NCBI RefSeq assembly: GCF_004564135.1
Contig: NZ_CP038255.1
Location: 900,501-964,500, forward strand
Origin: Terasakiella sp. SH-1
GTDB taxonomy: Bacteria; Pseudomonadota; Alphaproteobacteria; Rhodospirillales; Terasakiellaceae
Length of the DNA stretch: 64,000 bases
Reading direction: 5' to 3'
The stretch's first letter is position 1; every line of letters starts with the position of its first letter. Under the pieces are notes generated by a model, which was given only the letters and a program-made list of their open reading frames with translations, was not told the DNA's origin and did not search any database. The position numbers and the translations under genes were made by a program. This document shows, in pieces, positions 44,888 through 53,722 of this stretch.

Positions 44888-45895
44888 TTATTTTCCTTCT
44901 AAATCCAGTGTGAGCTGATTGATAAAATCAGATAAAGTTTGTTTTGGTTCTTTTAAGAGCGAGAGCGCCAGCCCCCTGAGAGAGGTGCGTTCATCTTCAT
45001 TCAAGTATTCAACAGGTGATTTCCCATCGACGCGAGCCAGCATAAAAGCGGCGAGTAAGCGGCAAACGCGTGCTTCCAGAACAGCGGGGTCTTCCCAGCA
45101 GATATGGGAGGCATAAGATTCCCAGAATGTGAGAGCCGATTTAAGCAGCTGCTTTCTTTTGGCTGGGAGGTGAAGAGCCTTAATCACCAGATGGTTCAGG
45201 CAGAAGGCAGGGTCGAAACTGGCATCCCCCATGGTCGCGCATTCGGCATCAAGGAACACCGGTCCTTCGGTGCGCAGAAGAATGTTCTTCGGGCTGATAT
45301 CACCATGAACAAGGACTTGATTACTGTTATAAAGACCCTCGGCCATTTCTTTTAGTGTATCAGCGATCTCTGGGTGGCGACCTGCTGTAAAGACGAGATA
45401 AGGCTCTACGCGAATATCGTAAAAATCATCACGATTTTTAAAGGCTGACTGGTCAAAACCATCTTGGGCAGAGGCTGCATGAATATGGCCCAAGGCATCA
45501 CCGACCATTTCAGCTTCCTCACCTGCGGAATCACCTTCTAACATGGCTTCTTTCCAGAGATAGACCCCATCACCAGAGACAAATTCCATTGCAAAACCAT
45601 GCAGCTCGTCTGATTGTCCAAATAATTTCACGGCCCCCTTGGGTTGCATTTCTGCGGCGACTTTAAGCCATGCATATTCAGCGGCGTTGCGATGAACCGG
45701 GGCCTGCCAGTCTTCTTTTACTTTCAATTTCGCCAATGCAAATTTGATACAAAGTTGACGACCACCAACAGTGACCCGTGCGATATCAGATGCAACCCCA
45801 CCAGTGAGGGGGGTGACTTCCGTCACATCCTGAGCGTTGCCGATTCCAAGCTGTTCAATTAACTCAACGCATCTGTTTCTGAGTATGTCTGACAT
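44888..45895 (-). CDS. APH-like phosphotransferase (small-molecule kinase)
   Basis: A 335-residue kinase of the aminoglycoside/choline/methylthioribose kinase fold. The catalytic loop is VHGDISPKNILL and the metal-binding motif is FLDAECATMGD near residue 215. The ATG at 45895 with AAGGAG upstream is preferred to an ATG nine codons earlier that overlaps the operator. Being first in an operon with enolase and pyruvate kinase, it more likely phosphorylates a small acid or sugar than an antibiotic. Its substrate is unknown. Confidence 0.82.
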   Translation of the reverse strand: MSDILRNRCVELIEQLGIGNAQDVTEVTPLTGGVASDIARVTVGGRQLCIKFALAKLKVKEDWQAPVHRNAAEYAWLKVAAEMQPKGAVKLFGQSDELHGFAMEFVSGDGVYLWKEAMLEGDSAGEEAEMVGDALGHIHAASAQDGFDQSAFKNRDDFYDIRVEPYLVFTAGRHPEIADTLKEMAEGLYNSNQVLVHGDISPKNILLRTEGPVFLDAECATMGDASFDPAFCLNHLVIKALHLPAKRKQLLKSALTFWESYASHICWEDPAVLEARVCRLLAAFMLARVDGKSPVEYLNEDERTSLRGLALSLLKEPKQTLSDFINQLTLDLEGK

Positions 45896-45921
45896 GTTGG
45901 TTTTCTCCTTAGGGTGCCTCA

Positions 45922-45937
45922 ATGTTCACGTGAACAT
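45922..45937. promoter_or_regulatory. LacI-type operator (GTTCACGTGAAC), kinase-eno-pyk operon
   Basis: The 16 bp perfect palindrome ATGTTCACGTGAACAT lies 27 bases before the kinase gene and 75 bases before the divergent LacI gene. The identical 16-mer occurs at 48349-48364 in the TRAP operon leader. Confidence 0.8.
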
Positions 45938-46012
45938 ATCATTTTAAAAAAATATTTGTCAAGTCTTCAAATTCATTTAAAGATAGTGAAACTATTTAAC
46001 AAGAGATGACAA

Positions 46013-47005
46013 TTGACCAAACGCGCTACGATTAAATCCATTGCACAAGACCTGGGAATTTCCCATATGACGGTCTCTCGTGCCTTGTCAAACCATCCAA
46101 ATGTCCAAAAAGAAACTCGTGAAACTGTCTTAAAAAGGGCACGAGAGCTTGGGTATGTCAAAAATGCTGCCGCCAAGGCCATGCGTGGGGACATTACAGG
46201 AATTGTGGGTTTGCTTCTGCCTAATATCGTCAATGAATTTTATGCCCGTTTTGCCAATGCCATGGCACATGCCTGTGATGAAAACTCCTATCATCTGATT
46301 ATTCATCTCACCAATGATGATCCGGAAATTGAACAACAGGCCTTGGAAAGACTGCGAGAGGTTCAGGCGATGGCGGTTGCCATGGTCCCAACCCCGGGCA
46401 CGAGTGCCAGCGATGTGAACAGTTTTGGGAGCATGAAAGTCATTCAACTTATCCGGCAAACTCCAATAAAAGTTCCTTCTGCTTCGATTCTGATTAACGA
46501 TCATGATGCAATTTCTAATGCTGTTGTGGAACTTGCAAAAAAGGGCCATACGCATATTGGGTATATTGGGGCTGATACACAGCTCTCAACCGGAAGAGCC
46601 CGGTTATCTGCCTTTATGGATGGGATTCGCGAGGCTGGCTTAAAGTCAGAAAATCAACTCATCTATACAAAATCACCGTCTTTCAAAATGGGGCAGGAAA
46701 GTGCGAAAGATATTTGCACCCAAAAGAAAGCGACAGGTCTAATCTGCGGTGGTTTTGAAATTTCGACTGGGGCGTTGAGCACCCTGATGGAAAATAAGCT
46801 TAGCCCACATACTGATGTCTGCTTTATTGGTTATGGTGATCCATCGTTTTTTGAATGGTTAGATGGGGGCATTTCAACGGTTCGCCTCCCCGTAGATCGC
46901 TTGGCCCATGAAACCATTGAACTGATCAAACCCCCATGGGAAGAAGCGACAGCCAGCACCACACGCGAAAAGAAATTTGACGCGGATCTTATTATTCGTG
47001 GTTAG
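46013..47005 (+). CDS. LacI family transcriptional regulator 1
   Basis: A 330-residue regulator starting at TTG (46013), as no ATG or GTG precedes the helix-turn-helix in frame. The DNA-binding part is RATIKSIAQDLGISHMTVSRALSNHP, with the hinge helix following (NAAAKAMRG), then a periplasmic-binding-protein-like effector domain (GIVGLLLPNIVNEFYARF, HTHIGYIGAD). It is divergent from the kinase-enolase-pyk operon; the GTTCACGTGAAC palindrome between them is its likely site. Effector unknown. Confidence 0.9.
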   Translation: MTKRATIKSIAQDLGISHMTVSRALSNHPNVQKETRETVLKRARELGYVKNAAAKAMRGDITGIVGLLLPNIVNEFYARFANAMAHACDENSYHLIIHLTNDDPEIEQQALERLREVQAMAVAMVPTPGTSASDVNSFGSMKVIQLIRQTPIKVPSASILINDHDAISNAVVELAKKGHTHIGYIGADTQLSTGRARLSAFMDGIREAGLKSENQLIYTKSPSFKMGQESAKDICTQKKATGLICGGFEISTGALSTLMENKLSPHTDVCFIGYGDPSFFEWLDGGISTVRLPVDRLAHETIELIKPPWEEATASTTREKKFDADLIIRG

Positions 47006-47032
47006 TCTAGGGGCCTGACCCTAGTTCAGGTT

Positions 47033-48058
47033 TTATCTGGATGCGCCGCAGCTTTTTCGAATGACCAAGCGTGGTTCTGTAATGATCCTTTCAAAATCCC
47101 GTTCAGGGTTTTCCAGTCGTTTGCACATTAGTTCTGCGGCGTGTCGTCCGATTTCTCTTTTGGGGATGTTGACGGTGCTTAACTGTGTGTAGGCGCGAGA
47201 CCCTTCTGGAATGCCATCACAGCCCATGACCGCAATATCTTTACCGGGTGTCAGCCCCATCTCGATAAGTTCAGACAATACTCCCAACGCAATCAAGTCT
47301 GTAAAACACAGAATTGCCGTTGGCCTGTTGGGCTTGGACATCATTTCTTTGACAGCTTGTGCACCACTTTCTGGACTGCTGTTACAATCCACATAATGCT
47401 GGTCTGTCACTTCAATAGCAGCAGCCTCCAACGCTTTCTTAAAGCCTGTACGACGCCCTATGCTGGTTGAGGTCTTCTGATTGCCGCCTAACATCACGAT
47501 ATTTTTATGGCCTAAAGCAAGAATGTGTTCAGTTGCCAAAAAAAAGGCACGCTTTTCATCATTGCCAACAAAATCACAAGGGGCTTCTGCAATCTCCCGA
47601 ACAATATTGACAACTGGCATGCCTGTGCTTTGCAGCCGTTTGATCACATCAGCTTTTGTATGTTCGGCGGGGCATAAAATAAGACCATCTGCATTATGTT
47701 CAATTAAAGCCTTGATGAACCGATCTTGAATTTCAAGCGAATCGTTTGTGTTCGTTAGAAACGCCATCCGTTTATGTTTTGTCAAAACTTCTTCAACAGA
47801 AGCACCGAGTCGCGCAAAGTACGGGTTATTAATATCATGTACAGCAAGGCCGATTGTTCGAGTTTCCCCTGTGGTTAAGGCAGCTGCCCGTCGGTTATAA
47901 ACATATCCCAGTTCAGTGGCGGCTTTGGAGACTTTTTCTCTTGTTTTTTGGGAAATGAGGTCATTTCCTTTCAATGCCATAGAAACTGTTGCTTTTGAAA
48001 GGTTTAGATGCAGGGCAAGATCCTTCAGGGTTATTCTTTTTTGTTTTTCTGAATTCAT
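47033..48058 (-). CDS. LacI family transcriptional regulator 2
   Basis: About 341 residues from the ATG at 48058 (a TTG four codons earlier is possible). The helix-turn-helix is ITLKDLALHLNLSKATVSMALKG, the hinge has YNRRAAALTTG and the effector domain is complete (GLAVHDINNPYFARLG, VVNIVREIAEAPCDFVGNDE). It converges with LacI 1 and is divergent from the TRAP operon. The ACCGGT-centred palindromes in that region are its likely sites. The effector is probably the imported substrate or a product of it (inference). Confidence 0.9.
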   Translation of the reverse strand: MNSEKQKRITLKDLALHLNLSKATVSMALKGNDLISQKTREKVSKAATELGYVYNRRAAALTTGETRTIGLAVHDINNPYFARLGASVEEVLTKHKRMAFLTNTNDSLEIQDRFIKALIEHNADGLILCPAEHTKADVIKRLQSTGMPVVNIVREIAEAPCDFVGNDEKRAFFLATEHILALGHKNIVMLGGNQKTSTSIGRRTGFKKALEAAAIEVTDQHYVDCNSSPESGAQAVKEMMSKPNRPTAILCFTDLIALGVLSELIEMGLTPGKDIAVMGCDGIPEGSRAYTQLSTVNIPKREIGRHAAELMCKRLENPERDFERIITEPRLVIRKSCGASR

Positions 48059-48178
48059 TTTATTTTCCAATACCCTTTGGGTCTAACTCATAAGATAGGG
48101 GGCTTTTGTGATGTCTCTTTTTACACTCTAAAATAATTTGAAATCTGAAACTATAGAAAAAGCAACTTGACAAGTCGG

Positions 48179-48196
48179 AATTGAACCGGTTTAATT
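48179..48196. promoter_or_regulatory. LacI-type operator (TGAACCGGTTTA variant)
   Basis: AATTGAACCGGTTTAATT, a palindrome with one mismatch, in the region upstream of LacI 2. It is 24 bp from a perfect copy (centre to centre). Confidence 0.65.
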
Positions 48197-48202
48197 AACT
48201 TA

Positions 48203-48220
48203 ATTTGAACCGGTTCAAAT
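48203..48220. promoter_or_regulatory. LacI-type operator (TTTGAACCGGTTCAAA)
   Basis: ATTTGAACCGGTTCAAAT is an 18 bp perfect palindrome between LacI 2 and the TRAP operon. Same core as the sites at 48179 and 48459. Confidence 0.8.
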
Positions 48221-48348
48221 TTTTCAGGTCATGATTTCAAGCTCTCTGCTAATTAAGCTTTAATCCGAACACCTTTTGTTGAACTGACTCACTTTAGATG
48301 GAGCCATAATAAAAATAGAAGGCTTGACATTTTGTCAGACACTGGAAT

Positions 48349-48364
48349 ATGTTCACGTGAACAT
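48349..48364. promoter_or_regulatory. LacI-type operator (GTTCACGTGAAC), TRAP operon
   Basis: ATGTTCACGTGAACAT, identical to the palindrome at 45922-45937. It lies 163 bases before the dctP start. A TTGACA at 48324-48329 lies just upstream and could be a -35 element. Confidence 0.78.
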
Positions 48365-48458
48365 TCGTTAAGGATGACAAAAAGGAAACGTCTTACCGTT
48401 CAGCAAGAAGTCCGCAGTAAACGCCTGGTTCTACATGGTGCGACCTTGTGGGTAATCA

Positions 48459-48476
48459 AGCTGAACCGGTTCAATT
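48459..48476. promoter_or_regulatory. LacI-type operator (TGAACCGGTTCA), close to dctP
   Basis: AGCTGAACCGGTTCAATT with perfect 12 bp core, 51 bases upstream of the dctP start. Together with the upstream sites it could allow DNA looping by LacI 2. Confidence 0.72.
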
Positions 48477-48526
48477 TTTTTTTTATTTTTAATATTCTGC
48501 CTTTAACACCAAGGGAGGTTTTGCAG

Positions 48527-49570
48527 ATGAACTTTAAGAAACTTATTGGCGCAGGCTTGATTGCTGCTGCTACTTTAACCGGCCTGGGCGATACCGCTGA
48601 TGCAAAAACACGTATGAAGCTCCATTCCGCATGGGGGCAAAACCTACCGATTTTGGGGACAGGTGCTCATGGTCTTGCCGATAAAATCAACACCATGAGT
48701 GGCAACGAGTTGGCTGTAAAAGTGTTTGAACCCGGCGCTCTCGTTGGTGGCACGAAATATTATGATGCGGTCTCTCAAGGTTCTATTGATGCTGGTTTCG
48801 GTGTCTCTGGTTATCACGTTGGTAAAAACCCGGCCTATGCGTTTTTCTCTTCCGTGCCGTTTGGTCCTGGTGCTGGTGAATTTCTTGCCTGGATGCGTTA
48901 CGGCGGTGGTCTGGAAATCGCAGAAGAAATGTTTGCGCGCGACAATATCAAATATCTGGTTTGTGGGGTTATTCCACCAGAAACATCTGGTTGGTTTAAA
49001 AAGCCGATTAACAGCGTTGAAGATCTTAAAGGTTTGAAAATGCGTTTCTTTGGCCTTGGCGCAAAAGTCATGGAAAAATTCGGCGTTTCTACACAATTGC
49101 TGGCTGGTGGCGACATCTATCCGGCGCTTGAACTCGGCACCATTGATGCAACTGAATTTTCTATGCCAGTCGTTGATAAAAATATCGGTTTTTATCAAGT
49201 TGCAAAACATAACTACTTCCCTGGTTGGCACCAGCAAACGACTTTGCTTGAACTTCTCGTGAATATGGACAAGTGGAAAAAACTGTCCAAGGCTGAGCAA
49301 GCGATCATCACAACATCTTGTGAAGCACAAACGGCAAATACATTTGCAGAAGGTGAAGCCACTCAGTTTAGTGCCATGCTGGAAAGTCAGGAAAAAGGCG
49401 TCACGATTCACCGTTGGTCTGATGAGATGATCGGTCACTTTGAAAAAGCATGGAAAGAAGTGATTGCTGAAGAAATCGCAGATAGCGAAGATTCCAAGCG
49501 TATCTGGAAATCCTATTCTGACTTCCGCGAAAACTACAAAGTTTGGCGTAAGAACGGCTACCTCCAGTAA
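48527..49570 (+). CDS. dctP: TRAP transporter substrate-binding protein (DctP/TakP-like)
   Basis: A 347-residue periplasmic binding protein. The signal peptide is LIGAGLIAAATLTGLGDTADA. The mature part has LKGLKMRFFGLGAKVMEKFG with the carboxylate-binding arginine and GGDIYPALELGTIDATEFSMP, then a segment ending YFPGWHQQTTLLELLVN, which resembles the TakP group that binds 2-keto acids. The ATG at 48527 has AGGGAGG upstream. The open frame runs 65 codons further back through the operators and is not coding. First gene of the TRAP-dehydratase operon. Confidence 0.93.
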   Translation: MNFKKLIGAGLIAAATLTGLGDTADAKTRMKLHSAWGQNLPILGTGAHGLADKINTMSGNELAVKVFEPGALVGGTKYYDAVSQGSIDAGFGVSGYHVGKNPAYAFFSSVPFGPGAGEFLAWMRYGGGLEIAEEMFARDNIKYLVCGVIPPETSGWFKKPINSVEDLKGLKMRFFGLGAKVMEKFGVSTQLLAGGDIYPALELGTIDATEFSMPVVDKNIGFYQVAKHNYFPGWHQQTTLLELLVNMDKWKKLSKAEQAIITTSCEAQTANTFAEGEATQFSAMLESQEKGVTIHRWSDEMIGHFEKAWKEVIAEEIADSEDSKRIWKSYSDFRENYKVWRKNGYLQ

Positions 49571-49672
49571 TTCCTGCCCTTACGTCATGGGAGAGGGCGC
49601 CGTCTTTGGCGGCAATCTCTCCCATTTTCTTTAAGGATTATTTTTTTCCGCAAAAGACAAAGGGATCTTAAC

Positions 49673-50368
49673 ATGCCTTTTTTATTGAAAGTAACCGACA
49701 GGATAGATCGTCTTTGCGAAAAAGTCGGTCAACTGGGAAGCTGGCTTATTTTACCGCTTATATTCATCATTATTTTTGATGTCTTAACCCGAAAATTTCA
49801 ATTTATCCAACAAGCCATCCTGAATTCACCGTTGTATGAATTTCTGTCGCCAACCAAATTGCAAGAAATGGAATGGCACCTTCATGCCGCGATTTTCTTG
49901 ACTGCATTTGGCATGACATATCTTCACAACGCCCATGTTCGTGTTGATGTCTTGCGCGAAAACCTATCGCACCGACGCCAGGCCATTAATGAGCTGCTGG
50001 GTATTCTTTTTTTCGCTTTACCGTTCTTCGCCGTTATTTGTTTCTACAGCTGGGAATTTGTCGCCAGAGCCTATCTTTCAGGTGAAGGCTCAGATGCGCT
50101 GACTGGACTGCCTCATCGCTGGATTATTAAATCTGTATTCCTTGTGGGTGTGGTTGTCATCTTCCTGACTTGTGTGTCCGTTGCGATCAAACTGGCGTTC
50201 TATCTGTTTGGTAAACCCGAGCATGCTGCTGCTGCCGATGAAGCATTGAATATTTTCCCGGTAGAAGTTGAGGAACATGTGGACGACGTTTCGCCCGGCG
50301 ATGGCTCTCATGAAGAGTTTCATGTCGATAATCCGGAAATTCCTGATGAAAATAGGCCCATGACATGA
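49673..50368 (+). CDS. dctQ: TRAP transporter small membrane subunit DctQ
   Basis: A 231-residue four-helix membrane protein: helices near residues 20-40, 75-90, 110-135 and 155-185. LQEMEWHLHAAIFLTAFGMTYLHNAHVRVDV is the typical DctQ core of the TakP-associated type. The last 45 residues are acidic and cytosolic or periplasmic without known role. Its stop overlaps the dctM start (ATGA). Confidence 0.92.
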   Translation: MPFLLKVTDRIDRLCEKVGQLGSWLILPLIFIIIFDVLTRKFQFIQQAILNSPLYEFLSPTKLQEMEWHLHAAIFLTAFGMTYLHNAHVRVDVLRENLSHRRQAINELLGILFFALPFFAVICFYSWEFVARAYLSGEGSDALTGLPHRWIIKSVFLVGVVVIFLTCVSVAIKLAFYLFGKPEHAAAADEALNIFPVEVEEHVDDVSPGDGSHEEFHVDNPEIPDENRPMT

Positions 50369-51735
50369 TTGAACATTTTGAAGAATTTCTCGCGGCCTAT
50401 ATGTTTCTGACTTTGGGCATCACTCTCTTTGCTGGATTACCTGTGGCCTTTACGCTTGGCGGGGTTGCACTGGGTTTTGGTCTTCTCGGCTGGGAATTTG
50501 GCTATCTCCAACCCAATGAGTTTTTCCTTTTTGTTGAACGGCTTTGGCAAGGCGCTGCACAGAACCTTGTTTTGGTGGCTATTCCCTGTTTTATTTTTAT
50601 GGGGACCATGCTGGAACGAAGCCTTGTTGCAAAAGATTTGCTTTATATCCTGCAAGTTCTCATGCGGCGCGTTCCCGGTGGCCTGGCCCTTTCTGTGACA
50701 GTCATGGGCACAATTATGGCGGCGACAACCGGCATTATCGGTGCTTCTGTGGTGATGATGACCATGATGGCCCTGCCAACCATGTTGTATCAGCGCTATC
50801 ATACTCCGCTGGCAACCGGCACGATTGCCGCGTCGGCGACATTGGGCATTCTCATCCCGCCTTCCATTATGCTGGTGATCATGGCGGATTTGATGGCAAT
50901 TTCGGTTGGGAACCTGTTTTTAGGGGCGATTGTCCCTGGCCTGATTCTATCTTGTTTGTATTTCGTCTATATCCTGTTTATTGCGAGCAAGAACCCGCAT
51001 TGGGCACCGCCTTTAAGTGATGATATTGGTCCGGAAAGCACCAAAGAACTGGTCATCTTGCTGCTGAAAGGGTTCGTACCACCGGTCTTTTTGATCATTA
51101 TGGTTCTGGGCTCAATCTTTGGCGGTTGGGCGACACCGACCGAAGCTGGGGGTGTGGGTGCATTTGGGGCTATTTTACTCGCCCTGTTCAATGGTCGTTT
51201 GAATAAAGAAGCGTTGCAAGACGTTTGCCACAGAACGGCACTGACTGCGGGGATGATCTTCATGATTTTCCTCGGTGCGACAGCTTTCTCCTATATTTTC
51301 CGTGCGTTGTACGGCGAAGACCTGATTATTGAATTTATCAATTATCTGGATTTAGGGTCCTGGGGACTTCTCTTCCTGCTGATGGCGGTGATTTTCCTGC
51401 TCGGTTTCTTCTTTGACTGGATTGAAATTACACTGATTATCCTGCCTGTCTTTACACCGATTGTAGCGGCAATGGATCTTGGTGGATATGTCGAACAGAA
51501 AGATATTCTGTACTGGTTTGCGATCCTTGCAGCGATCAATTTGCAGACATCGTTTCTAACCCCGCCATTTGGTTTCGCCTTGTTCTATATGAAGGGGGTC
51601 GCGCCAAGTTCTGTGAAAATGAAGCAGATTTATGCCGGGATTATTCCTTTCATCCTCCTCCAACTTTTTGGGCTTGCACTTGTCATTCTTTGGCCGCAAC
51701 TCGCCTTGTGGCTACCAAATGAGCTTTTGCAGTAA
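50365..51735 (+). CDS. dctM: TRAP transporter large membrane subunit DctM
   Basis: A 456-residue protein with about 12-13 membrane helices, slightly longer than standard DctM (about 425), as in the TakP-associated subgroup. Conserved parts: FAGLPVAFTLGGVAL, GAAQNLVLVAIPCFIFMGTMLERS, ATTGIIGASVVMM, ASATLGILIPPSIMLVIM and FGGWATPTEAGGVGAFGA. It forms the Na+-driven channel with DctQ and DctP. Confidence 0.94.
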   Translation: MIEHFEEFLAAYMFLTLGITLFAGLPVAFTLGGVALGFGLLGWEFGYLQPNEFFLFVERLWQGAAQNLVLVAIPCFIFMGTMLERSLVAKDLLYILQVLMRRVPGGLALSVTVMGTIMAATTGIIGASVVMMTMMALPTMLYQRYHTPLATGTIAASATLGILIPPSIMLVIMADLMAISVGNLFLGAIVPGLILSCLYFVYILFIASKNPHWAPPLSDDIGPESTKELVILLLKGFVPPVFLIIMVLGSIFGGWATPTEAGGVGAFGAILLALFNGRLNKEALQDVCHRTALTAGMIFMIFLGATAFSYIFRALYGEDLIIEFINYLDLGSWGLLFLLMAVIFLLGFFFDWIEITLIILPVFTPIVAAMDLGGYVEQKDILYWFAILAAINLQTSFLTPPFGFALFYMKGVAPSSVKMKQIYAGIIPFILLQLFGLALVILWPQLALWLPNELLQ

Positions 51736-51766
51736 GCATTTACTTCCTTCAACGGAGATATAACTT

Positions 51767-52858
51767 ATGTCTAAAATCAGCAGCATTGATGCGAGACTTT
51801 TCAAAATTCCATTGAAGGAAGTCTTATCCGATGCAAAACATGGTGATCATGATCATTTTGAGCTGGTCACTGTAACCATCCGCCTGGACAGCGGGATCGA
51901 AGGGACCGGTTATACCTATACTGGTGGCTGGGGCGGTCATGCCATTTTGGCAATGATTAAACACGATCTTGCACCTTCATTGATTGGGTGTTCACCTAAA
52001 AATGTTGAGCAGATCAACGAAGATTTGCATTGGAAAATTCACTATGTTGGTCGAGGCGGTGTGTCCGCCTTTGCCATCTCTGCCCTTGATATTGCGCTGT
52101 GGGATATTCGTGGTAAGGAAACAGGTAAGTCTCTTCGTGAAATGGCTGGTGGGGCAGACACATCCTGCCATGCCTATTGCGGTGGTATTGACCTGAATTT
52201 TTCTTTGGAAAAACTCATGTTGAACATTCAGGGCTATAAAGACCGTGGGTTCAACGCCTTTAAGATCAAAGTGGGGCGTGAAAACCTGCAAGAAGACGTG
52301 CACCGGGTTGAAGCAATCAGAGATTTCATTGGCCCGGAGGCTGCTTTTATGGTTGATGCCAATTATGGGATGGACCTCGGACATGCTTTTGAAGCCTGTA
52401 AAGAATTCAAGGCCAGTAATCTCGTCTGGTTTGAAGAACCCATTATTCCGGAAGATTTAGCCGGTTATAAGCGGTTGGCAGAAGAAACCGGCGTGCCCTT
52501 GGCAATGGGGGAAAACCTTCATACCATTCATGAGTTTGAAACCGCGTTTGAACAGGCGAACCTGTCTTTCATCCAGCCAGATACCGGCAATTGCGGGGGG
52601 ATCACTGTCTGGCTACAAGTTGCTGAATTATCCGTGAAACATGGCATTCCGGTCTGTAGTCATGGGATGCAGGAACTCAATGTCAGTTTATTGTCCGGCC
52701 ATCCCAACGGTGGTTGGCTGGAAGTCCATAGTTTCCCGATTGATGAATATACCCTGCGCCCCCTTCAGGTCAAAGACCATAAGGCTGTTGCGCCTAATGA
52801 ACCGGGTGTTGGTGTGACGTTTGATTTCGACAAACTTACCCCACATCAAGTCGGTTAA
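51767..52858 (+). CDS. mandelate racemase/muconate lactonizing enzyme family dehydratase
   Basis: A 363-residue enolase-superfamily protein. The residues fit the mandelate racemase subgroup almost number for number: Lys166 and Lys168 (FKIKVG), metal ligands Asp197 (VDANYG), Glu223 (WFEEP) and Glu249 (MGENL), and the Asp272-His299 pair (QPDTG, CSHGMQE). Such enzymes abstract the proton alpha to a carboxylate; many are acid-sugar dehydratases. The substrate is probably what the TRAP system brings in. A family 1 element follows directly after the stop. Confidence 0.92.
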   Translation: MSKISSIDARLFKIPLKEVLSDAKHGDHDHFELVTVTIRLDSGIEGTGYTYTGGWGGHAILAMIKHDLAPSLIGCSPKNVEQINEDLHWKIHYVGRGGVSAFAISALDIALWDIRGKETGKSLREMAGGADTSCHAYCGGIDLNFSLEKLMLNIQGYKDRGFNAFKIKVGRENLQEDVHRVEAIRDFIGPEAAFMVDANYGMDLGHAFEACKEFKASNLVWFEEPIIPEDLAGYKRLAEETGVPLAMGENLHTIHEFETAFEQANLSFIQPDTGNCGGITVWLQVAELSVKHGIPVCSHGMQELNVSLLSGHPNGGWLEVHSFPIDEYTLRPLQVKDHKAVAPNEPGVGVTFDFDKLTPHQVG

Positions 52859-52866
52859 CTTTCCTA

Positions 52867-53132
52867 GGGCGTAAACTCATAAAATAGACTTGTTTGGCGG
52901 AGATGTATTTGAGGATAGACAAGGCATGAAACCTGCAGAAGTGCGAGCACTTTAAGGGTTTTATAACGCCGCTCTATCCTCAAATACATCCCGTCCCTTA
53001 CGGGATTTCCCTAAAATATAGGCATTACGGCGTTAAAGTCTTTTGAAAGTACAAGTACTTCCTGCAAGCCTTTGCCTTGTCTTGCCTATATTTTTGAGAA
53101 ACCAAGCAAATCTATTTTATGAGTTTACGCCC
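52867..53132 (+). mobile_element. three-armed MITE-like repeat, family 1 copy C
   Basis: 266 bp, same orientation as copy B. Left flank TA at 52865-52866; right flank TG, so one side of the target duplication has changed. Both arms are present, though the end of arm 2 (TTTTTGAGAAACC) and the right terminal repeat carry extra mismatches, suggesting an older copy. Confidence 0.9.
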
Positions 53133-53168
53133 TGATGCACCATTCCAAGGCTAGAGGATATTTCCCCT

Positions 53169-53261
53169 ATGAGTAAGCAGTCGCGTTTAAACCGTATTAC
53201 ATTGGCGCAATTACAGGCCCGTAAAGGCGGCGGTGATCCCATTGTTTGTTTAACCGCTTAA
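53169..53261 (+). pseudogene. panB: panB N-terminal fragment
   Basis: The ATG at 53169 gives MSKQSRLNRITLAQLQARKG then GGDPIVCLTA and a stop. This matches the start of 3-methyl-2-oxobutanoate hydroxymethyltransferase (PanB), which continues LTAYTxPxA. Homology stops exactly where the opposing integrase fragment begins, so the gene body has been lost at this locus. Confidence 0.75.
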
Positions 53262-53483
53262 CCGGGCATCCCATTCTGGTTTGGTATGCTGTTTAAGTTC
53301 TTTTTTTCCGTTCTTTGGGTTTAACTGCCGCCATTGGATAAAGTAGCAAACCTTGGTTTTAGTGATACGGACCCCCATACCTGCCGGGTCATCATCCCAG
53401 AGTAAAAGGTACCGTTTATCAGGTGGGCATTTAACGGATAAATCTTCGTAAGTCAGGTGCTTACGAGCAAATGGTTTTCCCAT
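53250..53483 (-). pseudogene. tyrosine integrase N-terminal fragment
   Basis: 77 residues starting MGKPFARKHLTYEDLSVKCP, with AGGAG upstream. The segment RYLLLWDDDPAGMGVRITKT followed by YFIQWRQLN is the arm-binding domain of phage-like integrases (compare LLWDATVPGLLLKIS at 40497-40646). It ends at the junction with the panB fragment; the core-binding and catalytic domains are absent. Confidence 0.65.
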
Positions 53484-53722
53484 TTTGAATACTCCTATTG
53501 CAACGTGACAAAGAAAGTTGATACAGAGCCAGACAAATTGAAATGCTTACTGTATTGTTTTGTAAGCAGGAAATGCGAAAAGGTTGAGACGAGTTCTTCA
53601 ATTCCCATTTTTTTGATGATCGTCTCAATCTTATGCAGTTTAATGTTGGCGTTTTGTTTCATTTTCTGTCACATATTGTCATTTAGTTTCGTTCTCGAAA
53701 CGTTCTTAGGGGCTTGATATAA

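Noticed and set aside
44888-45895. aminoglycoside resistance gene
   Set aside because: The fold is APH-like, but the operon context with enolase and pyruvate kinase points to metabolism.
48332-48526. N-terminal extension of the TRAP binding protein
   Set aside because: The extension crosses two operators and lacks signal-peptide character; the ATG at 48527 has a strong binding site and a clean signal peptide.
53457-53717. 86-residue frame upstream of the aminotransferase gene
   Set aside because: Low-complexity, AT-rich, no ribosome binding site; more likely the promoter region of the aminotransferase gene.
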